Part shown: positions 1 through 7,216 of the stretch, piece by piece | How the letters are laid out: every line of letters begins with the position of its first letter | Position numbering within the stretch: the stretch's first letter is position 1 | NCBI GenBank assembly: GCA_020161575.1 | Contig: JAIUNR010000006.1 | Coordinates: 124,001-188,000 of the forward strand | Length of the DNA stretch: 64,000 nucleotides | Origin: Pseudomonadota bacterium | GTDB lineage: Bacteria; Pseudomonadota; Alphaproteobacteria; Rhizobiales; Beijerinckiaceae | Reading direction: 5' to 3' | The notes under the pieces: generated by a model | Database searches by the model: none | Told to the model about the DNA's origin: nothing | Seen by the model: the letters and a program-made list of their open reading frames with translations, nothing else | Made by a program: the position numbers and the translations under genes

Positions 1-763
1 CGCCCGCCTCAGCACCGTCTTCTTCCAGTCGCGGCAGGGTTCGGCGGCCGCCAGCACGGCGGGCGCGATGCCCGGTCTTGCCGGCCTCGATCTCTCCGGC
101 GCGGGCGGACAGGCCGCCACGGGACAGGACAAGCAGCTCGCCTTCCTCAACGCGGCGGCCGACCGGCGCACCGTCACGCCCGATCGCGTGACACCGCCGG
201 CGTCGCCCTTCGTGCTACAGGCCGGCGCCGTGATCTCCGCCGCGCTCATCACCGGCATCCGCTCCGATCTTCCCGGCCAGATCATCGCCCAGGTCACGGA
301 GCCGATCTATGACAGCCCCACGGGGCGCATCCTGCTCGTGCCGCAGGGCACGCGGATCATCGGCCAGTACGACAACAACGTGCAGTACGGGCAGCGGCGC
401 GTGCTGCTCGTCTGGAACCGCCTCATCATGCCGAACGGCCGCTCGATCGTCCTCGAACGCCAGCCGGGGACCGACACACAGGGCTATGCCGGCCTTGAGG
501 ATGGCGTCGACTATCACTGGTGGGATCTCGCCAAGGCCGCCGGCCTCTCGACGCTGCTTTCGGTCGGGGCCGAGCTTGCCGTCGACGATCAGGACCGGCT
601 GCTCCGCGCCATCCGCAACGGCGGTCAGGACACGATCAACGACGCCGGACAGCAGATCGTCCGACGCCAACTCAACGTCGCGCCGACGCTGACCATCCGG
701 CCGGGCTTCCCGGTGCGGATCGTCGTGACGCGCGATCTTGTCCTCGAACCCTTCAGGAACTGA
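1..763 (+). CDS. trbI: Conjugal transfer protein TrbI (VirB10-like), C-terminal part
   Basis: The reading frame is open from the left edge, so the gene starts outside the window; the ATG at 68 is internal. About 253 residues are visible. They match the periplasmic C-terminal domain of TrbI/VirB10, which spans from the inner-membrane part to the outer-membrane part of a type IV secretion channel. Recognisable blocks are ARLSTVFFQ just before residue M at 68, then SPFVLQAGAVISAALITG and EPIYDSPTGRILLVPQGT, both typical of the family. The gene is followed after two bases by a DUF2274 gene, the usual end of trb operons in alphaproteobacterial elements. It is the only mating-pair gene visible. Confidence 0.93.
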   Translation, partial: ARLSTVFFQSRQGSAAASTAGAMPGLAGLDLSGAGGQAATGQDKQLAFLNAAADRRTVTPDRVTPPASPFVLQAGAVISAALITGIRSDLPGQIIAQVTEPIYDSPTGRILLVPQGTRIIGQYDNNVQYGQRRVLLVWNRLIMPNGRSIVLERQPGTDTQGYAGLEDGVDYHWWDLAKAAGLSTLLSVGAELAVDDQDRLLRAIRNGGQDTINDAGQQIVRRQLNVAPTLTIRPGFPVRIVVTRDLVLEPFRN

Positions 764-765
764 CC

Positions 766-990
766 ATGACCAAGTTGAAACTCGGTCCCATCGCGGACGA
801 CAAGCCCGTGAAAGTCGCGGTAGAGCTGCCGGCGTCGCTCCACCGCGACCTGAGCGAATATGGCCGTCTTCTGGCCGGAGACGCCGCCCCGATCGAACCG
901 TCAAAGCTCATCGTGCCCATGCTGGAGCGGTTCATTGCGACGGATCGCGGGTTCGCGAAGGCGCGGCGCCCCATGCAGAAGCCCGAATGA
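766..990 (+). CDS. DUF2274 domain protein at the end of the trb operon
   Basis: This small protein of 74 residues starts MTKLKLGPIADDKPVKV. The ATG at 766 lies two bases after the trbI stop, with AGGA just upstream, so the two genes are probably translated from one message. DUF2274 proteins occur almost always directly after trbI in integrative elements of Rhizobiales and sphingomonads. Their function is unknown; the length and the short helical pattern (LPASLHRDLSEYGRLL) would suit a ribbon-helix-helix-like or accessory protein, which is only a guess. The longer reading frame that starts at 520 overlaps trbI and is not the likely start. Confidence 0.85.
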   Translation: MTKLKLGPIADDKPVKVAVELPASLHRDLSEYGRLLAGDAAPIEPSKLIVPMLERFIATDRGFAKARRPMQKPE

Positions 991-1050
991 AGCCGGCAAG
1001 ACAGGCCACGACGCTCGGCCTGAAGAGGAAACCCCAACCACGGCTGACGC

Positions 1051-1614
1051 TCAACCTGGAGGTTGCTCGTGATCGGGCGCGGCGGACGCCGGGTAGATGA
1101 CTCTTTCCTGCGTGTCCTTCTGCACGCCCGGCGTCGGCGTGGCGTGCTCGCTATGCCCCGGCGTCATCAGATGATCGACCGCGTGGCCAGCCAGTAGCAG
1201 ATGGTCGGTGATGATGCGGCGATGACATCGCCACCAAACCGCTTCGGAACACATCAGGGCCAAGCCGTGATCGCGGCCGAGGCTCACCAGATCATGAAAC
1301 GCGCCGGCGAACGCCTCGCCGAGCGCATAGTCAGCATAGTTGTGGAAGCTTTGCACCCGCCACAGCGCATTGAGGCTTTCGTCCACACCGGTCTGCTTTG
1401 GCCGCCTGCCGCTCAGGTCCGGCATATGTTGGTAACCGATCTGCACGCGCGCCAGGTCTTCCGGCAGACGGTCGATATTGTAGGCGTGATTGCTGCGCGA
1501 CCGGGGAAAAGCGCGCACGTCGATCACCATCCCGACCTGAGCGGCGCGCAGCATGTCGAGAAATTCGTCGAGGCTACGATTGGAATGGCCGATGGTGACG
1601 AACTGCGCGGCCAT
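1051..1614 (-). CDS. DUF488 family protein
   Basis: The protein has 187 residues from the ATG at 1614, starting MAAQFVTIGHSNRSLDEF. The opening TIGHSN, the block VIDVRAFPRSR and the later CSEAVWWRCHRRIITDHL are the conserved signatures of DUF488, a family with conserved Cys, Arg and His residues but no settled function. The frame is open upstream to 1902, but the DUF488 homology begins at the chosen ATG, which overlaps the TGA of the DUF2945 gene (TGATG). The two genes are therefore probably translationally coupled. The pair is common as cargo on alphaproteobacterial plasmids and islands. Confidence 0.85.
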   Translation of the reverse strand: MAAQFVTIGHSNRSLDEFLDMLRAAQVGMVIDVRAFPRSRSNHAYNIDRLPEDLARVQIGYQHMPDLSGRRPKQTGVDESLNALWRVQSFHNYADYALGEAFAGAFHDLVSLGRDHGLALMCSEAVWWRCHRRIITDHLLLAGHAVDHLMTPGHSEHATPTPGVQKDTQERVIYPASAAPDHEQPPG

Positions 1615-1823
1615 CAATCGATCTTCGTCAGCGCGGCTTCCTTGTGAGCGGCGACATGGTCCGTCTTGTCGCTCTTGATCTCGTACTGCGGATCGTCCTT
1701 CGAAGCTCGATGCCTGTGGCCCTTGTAGTCGAAATCCGCATGATGAACCCGAATGATCCTGCCGGTCACATGACCGACTTCGGAGTTCCAGCTCACATGA
1801 TCGCCAACAGAATATTTGGCCAT
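1614..1823 (-). CDS. DUF2945 (HVA1/TUDOR-like) small protein
   Basis: This 69-residue protein starts MAKYSVGDHVSWNSEVGHVT. KYSVGDHVSWNSEVGHVTG followed by IIRVHHADFDYKGH and ASKDDPQYEIKSDKT is the typical small barrel of DUF2945 proteins, sometimes called hypervirulence-associated TUDOR-domain proteins. The stop codon overlaps the start of the DUF488 gene by one base. A longer in-frame extension up to 1988 runs into the TetR gene region and has no homology, so the ATG at 1823 was chosen; GAGGTGACGGTC lies just upstream of it. The biochemical role is unknown. Confidence 0.83.
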   Translation of the reverse strand: MAKYSVGDHVSWNSEVGHVTGRIIRVHHADFDYKGHRHRASKDDPQYEIKSDKTDHVAAHKEAALTKID

Positions 1824-1870
1824 GACCGTCACCTCTCTTCGCAGTCGGCGCATCGGCCGCGCATGAGTTG

Positions 1871-2494
1871 TTAGTCGCCTCCACCCGGCGCCGTTGCTGC
1901 AATCATCTCCATGAGCGTGTCGATGACGTCGCGGGTCGCATCCCATTTTGCGGCCTCGTCCAACGCCCGATTCTGAAAACCGAGGCATACCGCGCCATGC
2001 ACCGCCGACCAGAACATGAAGGCATATCGATTGAGGTCCATTTCCGGAAAAAGCCCCTGGGCCTGACAGCCGCGAAGGCCCGTGAGCAACAGCTCGAATA
2101 TTCGGCGGCCAGGATCGCCCGACAGCGGATCATCACCAACGCCGAGGCTGGGCGGAGGCGCAAACATCAGTCGATACAAGGTCGGATTGTCGAGCGCGAA
2201 ACGGGCATAGGCGTAGCTCCCTTCACGCAGGTAGCCAAATGGGTCCAAGTGCATGCGCTCCGAGAGCGTCAGTTTCTCATTGTATAGCCGGTTGAAGCCC
2301 TCTTCCCGCACCGCCCGCAACAGGGCGCCCTTGTTGCGAAAATAGCCGTAAAGCGCAGGCGGCGTGCAGCCGACCGCCTGTGCGACCGCCACCAACGGAA
2401 CATCGAAATCGTCACGCGCCGCCAGCAGGCGAACCATTTCCGCGACCGCTCGCGGCGCGATGTCGAGTGTGTCTTCTTTTCTTGGACGCGCCAT
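1871..2494 (-). CDS. TetR/AcrR family transcriptional regulator
   Basis: The protein has 207 residues from the ATG at 2494 (MARPRKEDTLDIAPRAV). An N-terminal helix-turn-helix lies at about residues 12-60, with VPLVAVAQAVGCTPPALYGY as the recognition part followed by FRNKGALLRAV. The C-terminal half (residues 80-200) is the ligand-binding part, similar to the WHG/TetR_C_13 type: FALDNPTLYRLMF and FMFWSAVHGAVCLGFQN. The frame is open to an ATG at 2593, which would add 33 residues without homology. It ends 47 bases before the DUF2945 start and may be its regulator. A perfect palindrome at 2595-2607 upstream is a candidate operator. The ligand is unknown. Confidence 0.88.
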   Translation of the reverse strand: MARPRKEDTLDIAPRAVAEMVRLLAARDDFDVPLVAVAQAVGCTPPALYGYFRNKGALLRAVREEGFNRLYNEKLTLSERMHLDPFGYLREGSYAYARFALDNPTLYRLMFAPPPSLGVGDDPLSGDPGRRIFELLLTGLRGCQAQGLFPEMDLNRYAFMFWSAVHGAVCLGFQNRALDEAAKWDATRDVIDTLMEMIAATAPGGGD

Positions 2495-2594
2495 CAGCCC
2501 CGAAACCCATTTTTGCGCCCGGACTTCCGCCGGGCTTCGCCCCTCAGCGGCCGCTGCATCAATCGCCGTATACCGGAGCGCCGCGTATACCATA

Positions 2595-2607
2595 CATTAA
2601 CTTAATG
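2595..2607. promoter_or_regulatory. Palindrome, candidate operator of the TetR gene
   Basis: CATTAA-C-TTAATG is a perfect 6+1+6 inverted repeat directly upstream of the TetR-family gene, in an AT-rich stretch that contrasts with the GC-rich surroundings. TetR proteins usually bind short palindromes that overlap their own promoters. A 9-base direct repeat, AATGTCGTT, occurs at 2604-2612 and again at 2662-2670, so the region may hold sites for more than one regulator. Assignment to this regulator rests only on position. Confidence 0.45.
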
Positions 2608-2688
2608 TCGTTCATTTATCGTTGACGCCATGCGGTGCGCGACTCATCATGCCGCATATTGAATGTCGTTAAGTTCTTTGAGGGCAGC

Positions 2689-2778
2689 ATGATGCAACGA
2701 CACGATCATAACGACAACGCCATCGGCGCTTTCGTGGACGGGGTAGCCAACAGCCTTGAAACGCGCTGGAGACCCTGA
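2689..2778 (+). CDS. Possible 29-residue leader peptide upstream of the LysR gene
   Basis: A short frame starts MMQRHDHNDN and ends ETRWRP. GAGGG at 2680-2684 is spaced like a ribosome binding site in front of ATG 2689. The stop TGA at 2776-2778 overlaps the ATG of the LysR gene (TGATG), the arrangement expected for translational coupling. I recognise no homology. It could be a real leader peptide, a remnant of a larger deleted gene, or a chance frame. It is listed because the ribosome-binding-site spacing and the overlap fit together. Confidence 0.35.
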   Translation: MMQRHDHNDNAIGAFVDGVANSLETRWRP

Positions 2779-3761
2779 TGGCGAGCGCCGATCACGACGG
2801 CAGAATCTCTTCTGACGGCGCCGGGATCGGCTCTATTTCCGATTTCTCGTTCCGGGGTGATGGGCACAACCGGATCAAACTGCACCACCTGCGTTATTTC
2901 GTGACCGCCGCAGAATATGGAAGTTTCCGGCAGGCGGGGCGCGCCCTCGGACTCCAGGAATCGACGATCAGCCGCCGTATCCGCGATCTCGAGGATCAAC
3001 TCGGAGCATCGCTCTTTCATCGCCACGCAAGCGGCGTCCGCCTCACGGTCGCCGGACAAAAATATCTGCCGCGAGCTCGAACCGCCCTCCAGCATATCCA
3101 CGCCGGCGCGCATGACGTCGCGGCTATCGGCCAAACGGAGCAGGGTCATATCAAGATCGGGGTCTTCTCCTCCATCGCGTCCGGCTTCCTGTTCGATCTG
3201 CTGCGCGCCTACGGTAAGCGCTTTCACCGCGTTCGCGTCGATCTCATCGATGGAAACCCCGCCGAACATATTGCCGCCGTGCGGCAACTCCAGATGGACG
3301 TGGCATTCCTTACAGGCATTGCGCCACGGGACGGCTGCGAAGTCGAGCAACTCTGGTCTGAAGAGGTGTTCGCCGTTCTCCCGGCAGATCACCCGCTTGC
3401 GGATCAGGCGGAACTTGCATGGTCCGATCTGGCCGGCGAGCGCTTCATCATCAGCGAAGCGCCACCGGGCCAGGAAATTTACGACTATCTGGTCGGTCGC
3501 CTCGGGAAGCTCGGTCATCACCCCGAGATCCATTGCCAGTATGTCGGCCGGGACAACATGCTGTCCCTGGTCGCTGTCGGTTGCGGTCTTACGCTCACCA
3601 GCGAGGCCACGACCGTTGCGCAGTTTCCGGGGATCACCTACCGACGCATGGCCGGCGAGATACTGCCGTTCAGCGCCGTATGGTCGGCGCGCAACGATAA
3701 TCCTGCATGCCGCCGGCTGCTGAGCCTCGCCCGCTCCATCGCACGATCGGCAAGACGGTAA
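2778..3761 (+). CDS. LysR family transcriptional regulator
   Basis: The protein has 327 residues. The winged HTH is at about residues 34-92: KLHHLRYFVTAAEYGSFRQA, then LGLQESTISRRIRDLEDQLG and a wing ending VRLTVAG. The rest is a LysR substrate-binding domain (QGHIKIGVFSSIASGFLFDL, DVAFLTGI, VFAVLPADHPLA, VAVGCGLTLTS). The first 30 or so residues before the HTH are an unusual extension for the family, and a later start near residue 30 is possible. LysR genes are frequent just after the trb operon in related elements and may control transfer or cargo genes. The target and inducer are unknown. Confidence 0.9.
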   Translation: MASADHDGRISSDGAGIGSISDFSFRGDGHNRIKLHHLRYFVTAAEYGSFRQAGRALGLQESTISRRIRDLEDQLGASLFHRHASGVRLTVAGQKYLPRARTALQHIHAGAHDVAAIGQTEQGHIKIGVFSSIASGFLFDLLRAYGKRFHRVRVDLIDGNPAEHIAAVRQLQMDVAFLTGIAPRDGCEVEQLWSEEVFAVLPADHPLADQAELAWSDLAGERFIISEAPPGQEIYDYLVGRLGKLGHHPEIHCQYVGRDNMLSLVAVGCGLTLTSEATTVAQFPGITYRRMAGEILPFSAVWSARNDNPACRRLLSLARSIARSARR

Positions 3762-3906
3762 GAACCGCTCACGTTGTGCGCCACCGAAACCGAAAAGAAT
3801 GAGACGCCGGCGTGCGATCGCGCGGATCACCGGCCGCAACATCTGAACCAGACGTCGCGGCCGGAGGTTTCCTCGTGAGCTAAGAGCCGACCAGCCCTCA
3901 GAGCTT

Positions 3907-6900
3907 CTATTCGACTGACTTCTCGATGAAGCCGAGGGTGTTGGCGTTCTCGATCAACGTCCGCACCTTGGAGCGTTCGAGGCCCTCGGGCACTTCCGCA
4001 TCGATCTCGAGCCGGATCTTCACCTGACTGCCCGGCAATGTGGTGAGCTGCTCCACGATCGCTTCGACGACCTGATGGATGTCTCGGGCCGGTCGCTCGG
4101 GTGAGATCATAACCGCGCCGGAGAAGCGCGTCGGTTTCTTTTCCACCGGAGGCGTGGCCAGCGTATCGTCCGTAGATGGCCTATCGGGCGTCGACGCACT
4201 GTCGCCCCCTCCCGGGGACGACTCGCCCGTTCCTGGCTGCGCGGGCATCGGACGGTGCGCTTCGGCCACCTCGGGATTCACGATGACACTGTCGCTGTCG
4301 ACTACGACCACGGCGCTTGCCGCCCGCTCGATCGCCAGCCCCAAATAGGTGTCTGACTTCTCGTCCCATCGCTCGGCATAGGCGAACGGGCCAGGCAGCA
4401 TGCTGCTCACGGCTGCCTGCACGGCCTTGACCAGGACGTCCTGCCCTTTGAGACGCGGCAGATAGATGTAGCGGTTGAGATATTCCCGCAGGTCCTTCAG
4501 CGACAAATGGGGCTTGTCGTTCCAGATGTATTTCTGCAGGTCGCGATCAAGGCGCGACGGCCCCAATTCCGTAAGCAGACCTTCCTCGGCCACCAACTTC
4601 TTGCTGGCCCGCGCCAACAACCCGTCTTGAGCCGGAATCTTGCCCGAGACCCATTCCCAATCGGCCTGGGCGCTCTCCTGAACTGGATAGTGCAGATAAC
4701 ACCACGCCTCTTTCAGGCGGGTCTTCATCGTCTCGTTGGCTTCGGTCAGCTTCGACTTGGCGAGCGCGCTGTCGCTTTGAGTGAGGTTCAGCCGTTCCGT
4801 GTCGCGAACGATCTCGCCCCAAGCCAGCGAGGCGCGCACGGCGTCTTTCAGATGATCAAGCTGGCGCGTTTCCGCAGCAATGAACACCAGCATGTTGCGA
4901 TAGACCCGCGGCGTGCTGCCGCGCTGCATGAGGATGTCTTTGGCTTCGGCAAGCGCCTCCGAGCCATCACGGCCATTGTGCGGATGTTTGACGCCCAGAA
5001 CGACGGTGCGCACGCCGCCCGCTTCATCCGGGACTTCGGCTGAGGAGGCAGGGGCGACCTGCACCGCATCGAAATGACCGCGATCAGCGAGGCCATTCAC
5101 ATATTTTCCGAGTTCGGCGTCGATCGTGACGTCGACCAATGCCGACTCGATCTGCGCCGCCTTGTCTGCCGCGATGCGGTTGAGACTCGCCGACATTGAA
5201 TACCAATGGCGGCCCAGATCGGCATGCATGAACTTGGCTTGATTGGTCAGCCGGCGCAGCGCATCGCCGAAGATCGCCGGCCGCTCGCCGGGTTGCACGA
5301 CGCCGAGATTGATCTGCTTGTCGTCGAGGCCGGTGTTTTGCTGCTGTGCGGTGGGCGCGGTTCCCATGAAGATCGCACGGGCGACGCGCCGGGTCGCCGA
5401 ATAGCGGTTCAGGTTGGGCGCTGACTGATCGATCTTGTAGGGTGTGGAAGTCGTGCCATCGACGTCGCCGGCGATGATCGCCTGCCAGCTGACATCGAGA
5501 TAATGCAGCAATTCCGGCTCCACGCGCGGCGAACTCACCGCCACGCTGCCGGGCATGATCATCACCGACGGATCGGCGTTCATCCAAAGCTCGTGAATGG
5601 CCTGTGCCATCAGGCGCAGCACCCCGCGCGTGCGCTGGAATTTTTCGAGCGATCCCCAGCTCGTGTAAAGCTGGTCGAACAGCTCGGGATGGATCGGATA
5701 GGCTTTCTCCAGCTTGCGCCGGTAATCCTCATCCGCGCACCCCTGCGGAAAATCGTTGGCGTTCTCGCGATAGAGCTTGGCGAATTGCTTCAGCGTGTTG
5801 TCGCGGTGATGGAATTTGTCGCCGGGGATTTCCTTGAATAGCCGCCGCCGGACGATCTCATAGCTCTCTTCCTGGCTTGCAGGTCGCCATGAGGACTCCA
5901 CGCGGCTGAAGGTCTGCTTGAGGCGCGCTAGCGCTTCCTGACCACCTTCCCCGCCAACCTCGATCTGCGATGCCGGCAGCGAAGCCACCAGCAGTGTGCC
6001 GGGGCTGGCCTTGACCGCCTCGGTCAGCGACTGGACGAAGGACAGGTTCGCATCGAACGACCCCGAGGGGAGCCCCTCAACCTTGTAGATTTGACGCAGA
6101 TACGCGACCCATTCATCGATCAGGATTAGGCACGGCGCATATTTCTTGAAGAGCGTCTCCAGCAGATTAGAGCCCGGCGCGATGCCGCTGGCGTCATTCT
6201 CCGCGACCATGGCGAAAGCGTCGGCGCCGCCGAGTTGCCAGGCGAGTTCCCCCCAGGTCGTGCGAATCTTCCGATCGCCCTCGGCATGGAGCACGTCCTG
6301 TGGTCCACGCGACGTACCAACCAGCACGGCCCGGTTAATGCCTTTCGGAACGCTGAGCCCCAGCTTTTCGAGCAACTGGTCCAGGCCGGAGAGGTCCTGA
6401 ACCGGAGTCGGTCCCGCCATGTGATAGAGCGCCAGCATCGAGTGCGTCTTGCCGCCCCCGAAATTGGTTTGCAGCTCAACCACGGGATCGCCGCCGCTGC
6501 CGGACAGCCGCTTCGCAGCCCCGACCAGCAGCGTGCTCAAGCCCTCCGTCAGATAGGTGCGGCTGAAAAACTGGCGCGGATCACGATACTCCGGCGGTGC
6601 ACTCCCCGAATGGACCTTGGCGAGGTCAGCCGCGAACTCGGCCTGCTGGAATTCGCCGGTGGCGACATCCTGGTGCGGCTCGACCACTTCGCGCCATGGC
6701 AACAGCCCCGCCACGGTCTCAACTGAGATTTCGAGACGCTGGGTTTTCCGCCGCTCCTCGTTGCGCTGAAGCTCGGTGAACTTCGTGCGCAGGATGGTGT
6801 CGCGCATCTTGCCGAGTTGCTCCGCCGTCTCACCGGCGCTGATCGCTTCCATCAGTCGACGCATGGAATCGAGCGCGCGCTCGGCGTCGTCGTAAGTGAA

Positions 6901-7203
6901 GGTCTCGTTGTGCGAGAGCTTGTTGCGGACATCGCCCAGCTCGTTGACCAGCGATCGCTCGGCGCGGCCAAGCACCGCCTTGAACGCCTCGCTCCAGAAC
7001 CGATCCATCGCGTTGAACAGCGCGGCCTGGTCCCAGCCGACCTCGCCACTGCTGTTGGGGCGCAGGTTGGGCAGCTTCTCAAGAACCTGGACTTGCCAGT
7101 GCCCCTTGAGCGAGGTTTCGAGCCGCTTTTCGACAAAGGGGATCAGCGCCGCGGGCAGCAGCTCCATCCCCTCAAACACATATTGGCGCGTACTTTTTGC
7201 CAC
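3907..7203 (-). CDS. DUF499 ATPase with N-terminal Swt1-like HEPN segment (defence array)
   Basis: The protein has 1098 residues from a GTG at 7203, preceded by a strong GGGGGA ribosome binding site; the longer frame to 7245 overlaps the upstream methyltransferase gene. Residues about 1-150 look like a Swt1-type HEPN domain with the RNKLSH motif (Rx4H) at about 93-98. A P-loop ATPase core follows: Walker A NFGGGKTH at about 248-255 and Walker B LILIDEW at about 358-364. DUF499 proteins are large ATPases related to BrxC/PglY of BREX systems and are usually encoded beside DUF1156 methyltransferases. The C-terminal part (after about 980) is Pro/Ser-rich, then a short domain. It is the last gene of the leftward defence operon, 13 bases after the methyltransferase. 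Confidence 0.85.
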   Translation of the reverse strand: MAKSTRQYVFEGMELLPAALIPFVEKRLETSLKGHWQVQVLEKLPNLRPNSSGEVGWDQAALFNAMDRFWSEAFKAVLGRAERSLVNELGDVRNKLSHNETFTYDDAERALDSMRRLMEAISAGETAEQLGKMRDTILRTKFTELQRNEERRKTQRLEISVETVAGLLPWREVVEPHQDVATGEFQQAEFAADLAKVHSGSAPPEYRDPRQFFSRTYLTEGLSTLLVGAAKRLSGSGGDPVVELQTNFGGGKTHSMLALYHMAGPTPVQDLSGLDQLLEKLGLSVPKGINRAVLVGTSRGPQDVLHAEGDRKIRTTWGELAWQLGGADAFAMVAENDASGIAPGSNLLETLFKKYAPCLILIDEWVAYLRQIYKVEGLPSGSFDANLSFVQSLTEAVKASPGTLLVASLPASQIEVGGEGGQEALARLKQTFSRVESSWRPASQEESYEIVRRRLFKEIPGDKFHHRDNTLKQFAKLYRENANDFPQGCADEDYRRKLEKAYPIHPELFDQLYTSWGSLEKFQRTRGVLRLMAQAIHELWMNADPSVMIMPGSVAVSSPRVEPELLHYLDVSWQAIIAGDVDGTTSTPYKIDQSAPNLNRYSATRRVARAIFMGTAPTAQQQNTGLDDKQINLGVVQPGERPAIFGDALRRLTNQAKFMHADLGRHWYSMSASLNRIAADKAAQIESALVDVTIDAELGKYVNGLADRGHFDAVQVAPASSAEVPDEAGGVRTVVLGVKHPHNGRDGSEALAEAKDILMQRGSTPRVYRNMLVFIAAETRQLDHLKDAVRASLAWGEIVRDTERLNLTQSDSALAKSKLTEANETMKTRLKEAWCYLHYPVQESAQADWEWVSGKIPAQDGLLARASKKLVAEEGLLTELGPSRLDRDLQKYIWNDKPHLSLKDLREYLNRYIYLPRLKGQDVLVKAVQAAVSSMLPGPFAYAERWDEKSDTYLGLAIERAASAVVVVDSDSVIVNPEVAEAHRPMPAQPGTGESSPGGGDSASTPDRPSTDDTLATPPVEKKPTRFSGAVMISPERPARDIHQVVEAIVEQLTTLPGSQVKIRLEIDAEVPEGLERSKVRTLIENANTLGFIEKSVE

Positions 7204-7216
7204 GTCCCGTTCCCCC

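Noticed and set aside
1201..1647. 148-codon plus-strand frame opposite the DUF488 gene
   Set aside because: The DUF488 motifs are on the minus strand; this frame has no ribosome binding site or homology.
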